Origin: Cognatishimia sp. 1_MG-2023
GTDB lineage: Bacteria; Pseudomonadota; Alphaproteobacteria; Rhodobacterales; Rhodobacteraceae
DNA: 64,000 nt
Reading direction: 5' to 3'
Assembly: GCF_030548175.1 (NCBI RefSeq)
Contig: NZ_JAUORX010000002.1
Span: forward strand, 1-64,000
The position numbers and the translations under genes are program-made. This document shows positions 46,901-55,126 of the stretch, in pieces (positions within the stretch are counted from its first letter, which is position 1; every line of letters starts with the position of its first letter). The notes under the pieces were generated by a model. That model ran no database searches. It saw nothing but the letters and a program-made list of their open reading frames with translations, and was not told the origin of the DNA.

Positions 46901-47050
46901 CACGGTGGCGCTGACGATCAAGTTACGATCGCTGGGGCAACCAACACTGGTGAAACCCGCGAGATTGATGGCGATAACTACGATGTCTACACCATCGGCG
47001 ATGACGGTGTGACACTCGTGATCGACCAAGACATCAACGTCGTAATCTAA
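43949..47050 (+). CDS. Large BapA-type Ig-repeat adhesin, type I secreted
   Basis: The 1033-residue surface protein is built for biofilm or cell adhesion. Residues 1-135 are the BapA/LapF-like prefix domain (NLSPADIVSYKQNGNDLLIELANGE). Residues about 136-170 are an Ala/Gly-rich linker (GGFGAAGAAVAGAAVIAGG) that may act as a retention segment. About seven Ig-like repeats of some 98 residues follow, each with LTGTAEAGSxVxVTLQG, DGTWSA and TDAAGNTATS blocks. The C-terminus (LTIHGGADDQVTIAGAT to YDVYTIGDDGVTLVIDQDI) matches the export-signal end of type I secreted adhesins. There is no Sec signal and no RTX nonapeptide. The adjacent genes encode its exporter. Confidence 0.87.
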   Translation: MSYLSYAVRGADGVVVRGQTADFDQKVVSVRSSTDVSLNLSPADIVSYKQNGNDLLIELANGELVTLQDYFAGEMASERELFLSKDGEFHTVDLGATIDNQFIANYEPVDLSGKWSQFDELTFLDLERIEPVVAPLAAPLLGGFGAAGAAVAGAAVIAGGAGGGSGGGSGPIIPTVDDVDEDRLVGGTGPDNVVVTGTGEAGSTVTVTVGDSVETTTVGDDGTWSAEFDSSELPGDGDYASSVVVVAPDGTEHTLTGPNVDIDTTPPTIDVTGGTLSVGETVNAEEQADGHTISGTGEVGASLSVTIDGVTHSTTVGDDGSWSVNFEAGEIATGEYQSEISITSTDARGNSVTVTDTLSVDTVAPAIDLGTVAGDDVINASEAAETVVLSGNGEPGASLSIAFQGGTYDTTVGSDGTWSFDIDSSAIASGTYSSEITLTATDAAGNVTTQAYTVQVDTDGAVSLTTPIEGDNVVNESELSDGVTLTGMAEAGSSVAVTLQGVTKTVTADGNGNWSAEYSTAEIPAGEYDASVSITATDAAGNVTSTSGTLRVDTTTSVGIDNGQAGGDDIANAAEVSSGISLTGTAEAGSTVQVTLQGVTKTVQAGSDGTWSADYAYADIPQGEYDAAISVTSTDAAGNTATSTSTLRVDTELGVAIDANQVGGDDIASAEEVANSLTLTGTADAGSVVQVSLHGVTKTVTAAGDGTWSATYASTEIPQGEYDAELTATVTDVAGNTATSSSSIRVDTQTSTSIAVQQASIDGVVNAAEIQSGVVLDGSAEAGAAIRVEVEGVVRETTADASGYWSVLFEEGTLPGGTYTATANVTATDLAGNTATSSNDFGIDTEVTNSIVTSVTFTGDDVSSVSIETEAQDYSVSALNADGSTTSLNTTEVSLGGNESLFVLNPKASDGTHLVVSTEDAAGNESDTMIVLDDNTTNAGTLDHAGVANFQIEAIELDYASDTSLVLTEEQIRELSDTSDSLTIHGGADDQVTIAGATNTGETREIDGDNYDVYTIGDDGVTLVIDQDINVVI

Positions 47051-47116
47051 GAAACCATAGGGCGGGCGGACAATGGTTCGCCCTTCCTAGATTCTTCACA
47101 CAGGGGACTACCCGGG

Positions 47117-48448
47117 GTGGCTCGCTTACATTCCATATCTTTGATGCTCGCATTTTCGGTACTGTCTGGCTGTATGCCTGACATGCCCTTTAGCGAAGGC
47201 TTGCCTTTTCTTAAGGAGCGTTCAGAGGCCAAGACAGAAGCGAAAGCTGAACCTGCGCCATTGGCCAGCAGCTTTGCCCAGAATAAGGGCGAGGCGAATT
47301 CAGAATTAATTGAAGACCTGCTTGGTCGTCGCTCGATATTGTCGGGCGGTGTCTATCAAGAGGTTGCAGATGCGACACTCGCATCAGCTGCGACCGCGGC
47401 AGAAGCTGAACTGCGAACAGCGAAGCTGCGCGCAGAAGCAGAAGATAAGAACTGGCTCCCTACGATTGGCCCATCCATCAGCCTATCCAGCCTTGGTGAT
47501 GCGATTGCCAGCTTGGTTGTGGATCAGGTGGTGTTTGATAACGGCCGCCGTAAGGCTGATCGCGCCTATGCTGCAGCAGATGTCGAAGTCGCCGCTGTTA
47601 CTTTGGCCGAAGACGTCAATGAACGTGTGTACACAGCGCTTGCCCTTTATGTGGCGGGTGTTCGTGGTGATGAGAAGTCGACCACAGCACGTAAGGCGCT
47701 ATCGAAAATGCACCGCCTAGAGCAGATTGTTGTCGGGCGCGTTGAAGGCGGTGTTTCCAATAAAGGCGATCAACGTACTGTCGAAGGCAAAGTACATGAT
47801 CTGCAATCGACCCTGAAAACCGCAGGTGAAGCTGCAGGTTTGGCTAGAGCAGAACTGACCGCAATCACCAAGAAAACATTTGTCGGCGCCTACGAAGGCC
47901 CTTTGGATGTGTCTGCGACCACAGAAGACAAACCGCTCGCCGTTATGCGGGCGATGGCCGAAGCAAAGCGTAGCATTGCCCAGGCGACGTCTGAACGTGC
48001 TGGCCAATTGCCGGGCATCAATGCTTCTGCAAATGTCGGAACGGGTGGAAGTAAAGCGGGTCTTAAGCTGGGTGGGGACAACACATTTGGTTTTGGAACC
48101 GGTGCGCGCTTGAAGGCTATCGAAAGCACAAAAGAGACTGCAGAACGCCAAGTTGCTGAAGCAGAGCAAGATGCTGGTCGGGCGCTGCGTCGCGCTGAAC
48201 TTCGGATTGCGAGCTTGCAGCGCAAAGAACAAGACGCCGCACGGCTTGCCAAAGAATCCTATGACACGTACGAGCTTTTTGAGGCGCAGTTCCGTGCTGG
48301 CCAAAGGTCAGTATTGGAAGTCATCAACATCTATGAAAAAGCGGTTGAACGGGAAATGGACCAACTTGATGCCAAGTTTGATGTGCTGATCGCGCAATTA
48401 GAGATGGCACGGGATCTTGGGATTTTGGCCGATGGAGACGCGATTTGA
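47117..48448 (+). CDS. TolC-family outer-membrane lipoprotein of the type I system
   Basis: This is the outer-membrane channel for the adhesin. The start is GTG 47117, giving a lipoprotein signal (RLHSISLMLAFSVLSGC, cysteine in the lipobox). The rest has the long-helix TolC repeat pattern (DVNERVYTALALYVAGVRGDEK and, later, AARLAKESYDTYELFEAQFRAGQRSVLEV, with AG-R-VL typical of the family). It follows the adhesin by 66 bases, a gap that contains a small hairpin (AGGGCG/CGCCCT, 47059-47084). Its stop overlaps the start of the exporter gene. Confidence 0.83.
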   Translation: MARLHSISLMLAFSVLSGCMPDMPFSEGLPFLKERSEAKTEAKAEPAPLASSFAQNKGEANSELIEDLLGRRSILSGGVYQEVADATLASAATAAEAELRTAKLRAEAEDKNWLPTIGPSISLSSLGDAIASLVVDQVVFDNGRRKADRAYAAADVEVAAVTLAEDVNERVYTALALYVAGVRGDEKSTTARKALSKMHRLEQIVVGRVEGGVSNKGDQRTVEGKVHDLQSTLKTAGEAAGLARAELTAITKKTFVGAYEGPLDVSATTEDKPLAVMRAMAEAKRSIAQATSERAGQLPGINASANVGTGGSKAGLKLGGDNTFGFGTGARLKAIESTKETAERQVAEAEQDAGRALRRAELRIASLQRKEQDAARLAKESYDTYELFEAQFRAGQRSVLEVINIYEKAVEREMDQLDAKFDVLIAQLEMARDLGILADGDAI

Positions 48449-50685
48449 CCCAGCCCAAAACCCCAGTTGTTCTGTCGATCAATTCAGTAAAAGCAAACAA
48501 AAAGCCGGCCGCGGAAGCGCCGGCTGAAGTGGTTTCTGCACCAGTCGACGATGTTCAGGGTATTCATGACCTGATTGAGGGAACCGCACACCGAATTCAG
48601 CACCGCGCATCCTTGATTTCGATGCTGGCCTCTTTGAATGGCACCGATATGCCTGTAGCGGATGTTGCAGAGTTCATGTGGACCTCGGCGCCGGGTGATG
48701 TGACCATGAAGGCGCTTTCCAAGGCGTTGGGGCACACAGGTGTCGACCCGAAGGTTTCTAAACACGCACCAATTGAGGAATCCTCTTGGCCCGCGATTAC
48801 CCTGATGACAAACGGTCAGTCTGTACTGGTATTGTCTCAAGATAAAGACATCCTAACCATCTACGATCCGACCTGTCAGGACAATCGGACCGAAGTTTCT
48901 GTTGCTGAGTTTCAGCCCTTCTTCTCTGGAACTATTCTGTCTGCCAAGGTCAGCCTGCGTCAAATGGCGGAGCGGCATGTGCCAAAGCTTGCGACGGGGC
49001 ATTGGTTCTGGGGTGAGTTCCGCAAGTTCCGTACCTACATTGCCGAAATTATGCTGGGTTCGCTTGTTGCAAACCTCTTGGCCGTGGGCGTCGCGCTGTT
49101 CTCTTTGCAGGTCTATGACCGCGTTATTCCGCACCAATCAGAATCCACGCTTTGGGTTTTAGCCATTGGGGCGTTGTTGGCGATTGGCCTAGAAGGCATG
49201 TTAAAACTTGCCCGGGCCAAGATGAGTGACGTCGCGGGTCGCCGGATTGAGCTTTCTATTCAAAACACATTGATGCGCCGTCTGCTGGGCATGCGCTCAG
49301 ACCGTCGTCCGCTTCCTGCATCTGGTCTTTTTGCGGCGATGCGTGACTTTGGTGCTGTCCGGGATTTCTTTACCTCTTCGACGATCTCGGTTCTGGCGGA
49401 TATTCCGTTTATCTTCATCTTCCTCGCGCTAGTGGCCTCTATCGCGGGTCCACTTGTGTGGTTGCTGGTGTTTGGTGGTATCTTGATGGTGCTGCCCGCC
49501 TACGCGTTCCAGCGCAAGCTGCTGGCGCTCACGCGTAAAACCCAAGGCGCGACGACAAAAGCGGGGCGTTTGCTGCAAGAAGTCATCACCGAGCTTGATA
49601 CCGTTAAGACCCAACGTGGCGAAGAACGGGTTCTGCGCCTTTGGGACGAGCTGAACGAACTGTCGTCTCATAGCTCTGCAGAGCAACGCCGCCTGAGCAA
49701 CACTCTGACCTATTGGTCGCAAGGGGTTCAGCAAACGACTTACATCGCGACTGTTGTTATTGGCACATATCTGGTTTTCGCGGGTCAATTCACAGTTGGT
49801 ACTATTATTGCGACAGGTATTCTGACCGGCCGCACCTTGGCGCCGCTGACACAATTTGCTGCAATCCTTGCGCGCTGGAGCAATGTGAAAGGTGCGCTGG
49901 AAAGCTTGGATGCGATTGCCTCTGCACCACAAGAAAAAGACAATGATCGTTCGTATCTGCGTCGTGAGAAGCTAACCGGTCAATTTGAATTGCGTGAACT
50001 AACCTTCCATTACGATGAAGCAGCGTCTGCGACTTTGGATGTGCAAGGTGTGGTGATTAAGCCGGGTCAGCGCGTCACTGTTTTGGGTGCAAACGGTTCG
50101 GGTAAGTCGACACTCTTGAAAATGCTGGCTGGTCTTTACACACCAAGCAGCGGTCGCATCCTGCTCGATGGCATGGATATGGCCCAAATTGATCCGCGCG
50201 ATTTGCGTCGTGAGATTGGGTATTTGGGCCAAGACGTTCGTTTGTTTGCGGGTAGCCTTCGTGACAACTTGAATCTTAACCAGCTAGAGCGTGACGATGA
50301 TCGCCTGATGGAGGCATTGGATTTCGCAGGGCTTGGTCCATATCTGCGTAACCATCCGCAGGGATTGGATTTGCAGGTGCGCGACGGTGGCGAAGGCCTG
50401 TCTATTGGTCAACGCCAGTCCATCGGTTGGGCGCGGCTTTGGTTGCAAGATCCATCAATTGTTTTACTGGATGAGCCAACGGCCGCATTGGACCAAACGC
50501 TGGAGCGTACTTTGGTGAGCCGTTTAGGTACATGGCTGGAAGGTCGCACTGCGATGATCGCAACGCACCGTACCCCTATCTTGGCGCTCAGCACGCGGAC
50601 ATTGATTTTGCAGTCTGGCCGTTTGGTCGTTGATGGCCCACGTGAAAAAGTTTTGGCACATCTCGCATCAGGTGAACGATCATGA
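48445..50685 (+). CDS. Type I secretion ABC exporter with inactive C39-like domain (LapB type)
   Basis: This 746-residue ATPase/permease exports the adhesin. About residues 40-180 form a C39-peptidase-like domain with no catalytic Cys at the expected site, which in LapB/HlyB proteins serves only to bind substrate. Membrane domain: FRTYIAEIMLGSLVANLLAVGVALFSLQVYDRV and further helices. ATPase: Walker A GANGSGKST, Q-loop GYLGQDVRLF, signature LSIGQRQSIGWARL and Walker B IVLLDEPTAALD. The apparent start is TTG 48445, overlapping the TolC stop. Downstream ATGs would remove part of the C39-like domain. Confidence 0.9.
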   Translation: MTQPKTPVVLSINSVKANKKPAAEAPAEVVSAPVDDVQGIHDLIEGTAHRIQHRASLISMLASLNGTDMPVADVAEFMWTSAPGDVTMKALSKALGHTGVDPKVSKHAPIEESSWPAITLMTNGQSVLVLSQDKDILTIYDPTCQDNRTEVSVAEFQPFFSGTILSAKVSLRQMAERHVPKLATGHWFWGEFRKFRTYIAEIMLGSLVANLLAVGVALFSLQVYDRVIPHQSESTLWVLAIGALLAIGLEGMLKLARAKMSDVAGRRIELSIQNTLMRRLLGMRSDRRPLPASGLFAAMRDFGAVRDFFTSSTISVLADIPFIFIFLALVASIAGPLVWLLVFGGILMVLPAYAFQRKLLALTRKTQGATTKAGRLLQEVITELDTVKTQRGEERVLRLWDELNELSSHSSAEQRRLSNTLTYWSQGVQQTTYIATVVIGTYLVFAGQFTVGTIIATGILTGRTLAPLTQFAAILARWSNVKGALESLDAIASAPQEKDNDRSYLRREKLTGQFELRELTFHYDEAASATLDVQGVVIKPGQRVTVLGANGSGKSTLLKMLAGLYTPSSGRILLDGMDMAQIDPRDLRREIGYLGQDVRLFAGSLRDNLNLNQLERDDDRLMEALDFAGLGPYLRNHPQGLDLQVRDGGEGLSIGQRQSIGWARLWLQDPSIVLLDEPTAALDQTLERTLVSRLGTWLEGRTAMIATHRTPILALSTRTLILQSGRLVVDGPREKVLAHLASGERS

Positions 50686-51863
50686 GTGAAACCTCCACAG
50701 AACATCCAGACGGATTTGATGATCAAATGCGCGCCGCGCGCAAAACCATCCGTTTGGTCGGTGCCGCTGTTTTAGTGTTTGTTCTGTGGGCCGCATTTGC
50801 TTGGATTGACGAGATCGTTCGTGCAGATGGGGAAGTTGTTTCTTCGTCTCGGTCCCAAATCATTCAGAACCTAGAAGGTGGTATTCTTGCCGATCTTGCT
50901 GTGAAACAGGGTGACCTTGTTGAAACAGGGCAGGTGCTTGCCACGCTACAGGATACAAAGTTCCGTACGGCCTTTGACGACCTGCAAGATCAAATTGATG
51001 CGCTGGAAATTCGACGGATGCGACTAGAGGCTGAAATCGAAGGGGCATATGAATTTGATGTGCCTGAGGAGCTTTCTACACGAGCGCAGCGCATTCTCGC
51101 CTCAGAGCGTGCATTGCTTAAGGCGCGGCAAACAGATTTGGATAGTCGGCGCAGTGGTGCATTTACTCAGCTGGAGCAATCCAAAGAAGAACTCAGCAAC
51201 ATGGAGCGCCTTTACAAAAAGGAATTCGTTGCACTGCTAGAGGTTAACAAAGCGCGCAGCGAGGCGTCTGAAGCTGAGATACGGTACATGGATATTGTGA
51301 CACAGGCCGAGTTGGAATTGGCTGAATCCTATTCAGAAACTCTTCAGGAATTGACGTCGCTGAAACAGGACATGCGCTTGGCGCAGGACCAGTTAAGCAG
51401 AACGATAATTACAGCGCCGATGCGTGGTATCGTGAATAATCTTGCAGTTACGACAATCGGTGGCGTTGTTCGCCCGGGTGAAGAAATCTTTGAGATCATC
51501 CCGATGGGTGAAGAGCTGTTCATCGAAGCGCGCGTACAACCTGAAAACATCGCGAGTGTTGAACGAGGGCAGGAAGCGACGATCAAGCTTTCAGCTTACG
51601 ACTATACCATTTACGGCACGTTGAAGGGCACAGTTGATTTCATCTCTGCGGATACGTTCGAAGATGAGCGGAGCCAGCAAGCGGCGCCTTATTACCGCGT
51701 AACTGTCACCGTCAATAGCGCCGATATGACCGAGCGGCAAAAGGACATTGAAGTGCGGCCAGGTATGCGGGCTCAGGTAGAACTGCACACAGGGTCCAAG
51801 ACAGTTCTACGCTATCTTTTGAAGCCCTTGTACAAATCTCGCGAAGCCTTCCGCGAGCCATAG
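50682..51863 (+). CDS. HlyD-family membrane-fusion protein of the type I system (LapC type)
   Basis: This adaptor between the inner-membrane exporter and the TolC-like channel has 393 residues. It has a short cytoplasmic tail, one membrane span (TIRLVGAAVLVFVLWAAFAWI), a lipoyl half (EGGILADLAVKQGDLVETGQVLATL), a long coiled coil rich in E, R and L, the second lipoyl half with RTIITAPMRGIVNNL, and a beta-barrel end (VRPGMRAQVELHTG). The ATG overlaps the exporter stop by 4 bases. Confidence 0.9.
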   Translation: MSETSTEHPDGFDDQMRAARKTIRLVGAAVLVFVLWAAFAWIDEIVRADGEVVSSSRSQIIQNLEGGILADLAVKQGDLVETGQVLATLQDTKFRTAFDDLQDQIDALEIRRMRLEAEIEGAYEFDVPEELSTRAQRILASERALLKARQTDLDSRRSGAFTQLEQSKEELSNMERLYKKEFVALLEVNKARSEASEAEIRYMDIVTQAELELAESYSETLQELTSLKQDMRLAQDQLSRTIITAPMRGIVNNLAVTTIGGVVRPGEEIFEIIPMGEELFIEARVQPENIASVERGQEATIKLSAYDYTIYGTLKGTVDFISADTFEDERSQQAAPYYRVTVTVNSADMTERQKDIEVRPGMRAQVELHTGSKTVLRYLLKPLYKSREAFREP

Positions 51864-51883
51864 GTTTTATCGTCTGTCCGGAG

Positions 51884-52585
51884 TTAGCCTTCGGACAGAA
51901 GCTTTTGCAGTGTACTCACACTTAGCGTTGTTCCGACGGACACATCTCGGCCGCCCATGGCTGCTTTGGCTGAAATCACAGAAACGAGTTCTGGTGGTTC
52001 GCCTTTTTGGATGGAGAGTACGGGTGCGCCTGAGGCACCAAAGTTAACCTTGCAGTTCATCACCATTGTTTCGTTTTGGCGCGCAAGAACTTGGCAGGGA
52101 AACATCATCCGTGGATCGTTCTGATTGCCGATCGTGTAGGATACGACGCCAAGCAAACCTTCGCTTGATCGTCCTGTCGAAATGGCGACAGGCTTTGCGA
52201 TGTTCGCCGGAATAGGTTTCTGCAACTTTAACAAGGCAAGATCATAGCCAACCTGCGCGTTGCCGACGTTATGGCGATACTTAGGGTGCTGAACCGTGTT
52301 TTTCACCGTCCGCGTCGCCTTTGCTTTGCCAGATCGTAGGCCTGCTTGAAATTCTATCTTCCGCGGATCAACCTTTCGGCCAGTCTTGGGGCTATAGAGA
52401 CAATGGGCTGCTGTAAGCACCAAATCGGACGCGACAAGCGCCCCGGTGCACATTGACCGTCCGGCAACCATAAGTCGCCCAATGGCTTCGCCTCCCGGCA
52501 ATGATGCGCCTTTTGACATGGATTGCGTCGAACCTGCGCTCGGCACTGCCATGGACAAGGCGATAACTAAAGAAAATACTCGCAC
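51884..52585 (-). CDS. Secreted trypsin-like (S1) serine protease
   Basis: The start is GTG 52585, directly after the site GGAGGTCAC, and gives the signal peptide VRVFSLVIALSMAVPSAGSTQ. Longer frames begin with unlikely sequence. The chymotrypsin-fold triad is complete: His in LVLTAAHCLYS, Asp in GYDLALLKL and Ser in NFGASGAPV. Cys residues in CTGALV and AAHC form the usual disulfide. The gene is convergent with the adhesin export operon and separated by 20 bases. A role in trimming or releasing surface protein is possible but inferred from position only. Confidence 0.85.
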   Translation of the reverse strand: MRVFSLVIALSMAVPSAGSTQSMSKGASLPGGEAIGRLMVAGRSMCTGALVASDLVLTAAHCLYSPKTGRKVDPRKIEFQAGLRSGKAKATRTVKNTVQHPKYRHNVGNAQVGYDLALLKLQKPIPANIAKPVAISTGRSSEGLLGVVSYTIGNQNDPRMMFPCQVLARQNETMVMNCKVNFGASGAPVLSIQKGEPPELVSVISAKAAMGGRDVSVGTTLSVSTLQKLLSEG

Positions 52586-52772
52586 GTGACCTCCAACTTC
52601 AATTGAAGCCAGATGGCCTGTCAGCTTGGGCGAATTTCGGGCAAGACTCGGTTGTTTTGGCGTCGCTTTTGACCGAAATGCGCGGTTTCGGCCTAAAATG
52701 GCGTGAAAATGCGGGGAATTGCAGCGAAACAAAGGCAGGGGCACGGTAGCGCCTTAACTTTGCTAGCCCGCT

Positions 52773-52787
52773 TTAACTTGGCGTTAA
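52773..52787. promoter_or_regulatory. CtrA-type binding site (TTAA-N7-TTAA)
   Basis: TTAACTTGGCGTTAA is an exact full consensus site. It lies between the leftward protease gene (start 52585) and the rightward gene at 53074, 188 and 287 bases away, so it could serve either. The remaining bases of 52745-53073 contain no gene. Confidence 0.5.
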
Positions 52788-53073
52788 CCGCATAAAAACG
52801 ATTCTATCGAAGGCTAAAGGTATTCTCGGCCCATTCAGCCTATTATTCATTGTACTCAGTTCTTATAGAGGCGCTTCGCGGCTCAGAGCCGTAGGGTTTC
52901 TTATTCTCTTTCCACTCGATTTGGCTCCTATAGGTAATTGTAGTTTTTGGTGTTGAGCGAACCACAAGATGTTGACGGATACTCAACCCGTGGTTAAAAA
53001 ATCATTAAGCGGAATTGATGAATGTTGATGCCTTGAGCTGCAATTGGGCATTTGGATTTTAGGAAGGCTATTT

Positions 53074-53898
53074 ATGCAAAAGCAAAAGATCACCTCGGAT
53101 GCTGCAAAGTCATCTGCAAAACCAAAATCCGCAGGATTGCAGGTCAAAAGCGTTTCTACCGTTGGAAATATTAACGTTGGCCTGAAAGCTGTGCCAAAAA
53201 AGCCAGCGAATGTTCAGGACGCGGAAGGTGCCAAGGCCGCAAAGCCGAAACAGAAAAAAGCGGCAAAAGCTGAAAAGCCGGTTAAGTCACCTAAAGTGGC
53301 TTCTGAAAAGAAGATGCCATTCAGCGCATTAATCTCCAAATCTGGTATCGCATCATCCAGCCGCCTGCCATTGATCGGTGGTATCGTTGGCGTTTGCGTT
53401 GTGTTTTTGTTGGTCCTGCTTGTTGCAGGCGGCTCTGACACGAAAGAAGCGGACGTCGCAGCACCTGTAGCTGCGCCAAAACCATCAGCTGTTGCGCCAG
53501 TGGTTACTGCCAAACCTGCAGCGCCAGAAGTTGAACCAACTGCACCGGTGACTGTCGCCAAATCCGAAGAAGCTCCTGTTGCGCCCGCAACAGAAGCATC
53601 AGGTCAAAGCACGCAGCTTTTGATGGGCAATATCATCAGCGCGCTGCGTCAACACGATGACGCTGCTGAAACTGCCGCTGCTGAAAGCAATACCGCAGCA
53701 GAAACAGAGTTAACCTCTGTCTCTAATCTGGCAAAAATGGTTGTGACCGCGATGGAGCAAGGGCAATCCGAAGCTTACATTCAACAGCTACTGAATGAAG
53801 CACAGGCGAATGGTGAAATTCGTGTACCTGCGCCTTTGTTGCGCTCTGACGGATCAGTGGACACAAGCACGATCCTAAGTCTGTTCGCTAAGAACTAA
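53074..53898 (+). CDS. Ala/Pro/Lys-rich single-span protein of unknown function
   Basis: No family is recognised. From ATG 53074 (GGAAGG upstream) the 274-residue protein has a basic Lys/Ala/Pro N-terminal part of about 90 residues (KPKQKKAAKAEKPVKSPK), one hydrophobic membrane helix (LPLIGGIVGVCVVFLLVLLVAGG), then a Pro/Ala/Val-rich stretch. The end is a more ordered region with LLMGNIISALRQ, SNLAKMVVTAMEQGQSEAYIQQLLNEAQ and VPAPLLRSDGSVDTSTILSLF. The C-terminal part should be periplasmic. Its place before two LysM proteins suggests an envelope role. Confidence 0.65.
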   Translation: MQKQKITSDAAKSSAKPKSAGLQVKSVSTVGNINVGLKAVPKKPANVQDAEGAKAAKPKQKKAAKAEKPVKSPKVASEKKMPFSALISKSGIASSSRLPLIGGIVGVCVVFLLVLLVAGGSDTKEADVAAPVAAPKPSAVAPVVTAKPAAPEVEPTAPVTVAKSEEAPVAPATEASGQSTQLLMGNIISALRQHDDAAETAAAESNTAAETELTSVSNLAKMVVTAMEQGQSEAYIQQLLNEAQANGEIRVPAPLLRSDGSVDTSTILSLFAKN

Positions 53899-54034
53899 TT
53901 AGAATTCGGGCGATCAACCTTATCTGCAAGAGTTTGATCGCTCACTCTGGTCATAATTTTGATGGCCAAAAATAGACATACAAATCAACTGGCCAGCGGA
54001 TTGAACCCTGGCACGCACATTTCCTGGGGGAAAC

Positions 54035-55114
54035 ATGAGAAAAATACTTGGCGCGGCTGCTGTCGCCTTTGCTGGCCTGGCTGCGAATTCCGTTGCAGCA
54101 GAGACATGCGGCGGTATCTACACTGTAAAGCCAGGCGATAGCCTGTCGGTCATTGCAGACTCTTTGTATAAAGATGTCGGTAAGTGGACGACAATTCACT
54201 CAAACAACATCAAAGCAATTGGTCCAGCGGCGAATGCCATTCGCGTTGGTATGAAGCTGAACATCACATGTTTGGATGGCCTGCCAACCGGATTGCCTGG
54301 TGGTCGGAAAATCGCAGAGGCGACTCCAGTAGCGGCTCAACCTGTAGAGATTAAAGCAGGCAATGCAGAAATTCGTCATCGCATCAATTTGCTAACTGCA
54401 GACGGGTTTGAGCCTTTCACGGGCAAGTCGCTGCACAATGGCGGCATGATGACCGAAATTCTGGACGCGGCCATGAAGCGCGCAGATCCAAGTCAGGGCT
54501 ACGCCATTCATTGGGTTGATCTTTGGACAGCACACGAAGAGCCACTGTTATCAAACGCTCTGCTTGATGCGGGCTTCCCTTGGTACCAGCCAGACTGCGA
54601 AAGCCGTCCTGATGATGCGCGTTGCGAGAACTTCCACTTCTCTGATCCGATGTTTGAGCTGCTGGTCTTGATGTTCACCGATAAGAACCGCCCATTGAAG
54701 TTCGAAAAGCCAGAGGATTTGTTCGGCAAAACATTCTGCCGCCCACAAGGTTACGAGCTGTATCTATTTGACGAGCAAGGCCGCAACTGGCTGCGTGACG
54801 GTAAAATCAAAGTTGAGCACCCGCTGACGACTGACGAATGCTATGAAATGGTTCTAGCAGGCAAAGCGGATGCTGTTGTTATGAACGAATTCACAGGTCG
54901 TGCGCACATCAAAGAATTAGGTCTGTCTGACCGTTTCGACGTTGTCCCACAGCCTATCGCCATTCAGGCGCTGCATGTGATCATTCACAAATCTCATCCA
55001 GAGGCGAGCCAACTTCTAGACATGGTTAACACAGCGTTGCGCAGTATTCGCGAAGACGGAACCTATCAAGCGATCATCGAAGACCACTTGGCACGTATTT
55101 GGGCTGGCTTCTAA
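54035..55114 (+). CDS. Secreted LysM plus SBP_bac_3-like protein 1
   Basis: The signal peptide MRKILGAAAVAFAGLAANSVAAE is followed by a LysM domain (about residues 24-78: CGGIYTVKPGDSLSVIADSLY, then GPAANAIRVGMKLNITC, with a Cys at each end that could pair). After a linker the rest resembles a periplasmic solute-binding fold of the amino-acid type: RINLLTADGFEPFTGKSLHNGGMMTEILDAAM, AGKADAVVMNE, and the C-terminal VNTALRSIREDGTYQAIIEDHL. The combination suggests a receptor held on peptidoglycan. No permease lies beside it. A tandem paralogue follows after 12 bases. Confidence 0.78.
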   Translation: MRKILGAAAVAFAGLAANSVAAETCGGIYTVKPGDSLSVIADSLYKDVGKWTTIHSNNIKAIGPAANAIRVGMKLNITCLDGLPTGLPGGRKIAEATPVAAQPVEIKAGNAEIRHRINLLTADGFEPFTGKSLHNGGMMTEILDAAMKRADPSQGYAIHWVDLWTAHEEPLLSNALLDAGFPWYQPDCESRPDDARCENFHFSDPMFELLVLMFTDKNRPLKFEKPEDLFGKTFCRPQGYELYLFDEQGRNWLRDGKIKVEHPLTTDECYEMVLAGKADAVVMNEFTGRAHIKELGLSDRFDVVPQPIAIQALHVIIHKSHPEASQLLDMVNTALRSIREDGTYQAIIEDHLARIWAGF

Positions 55115-55126
55115 GGAGCAGAGCAT

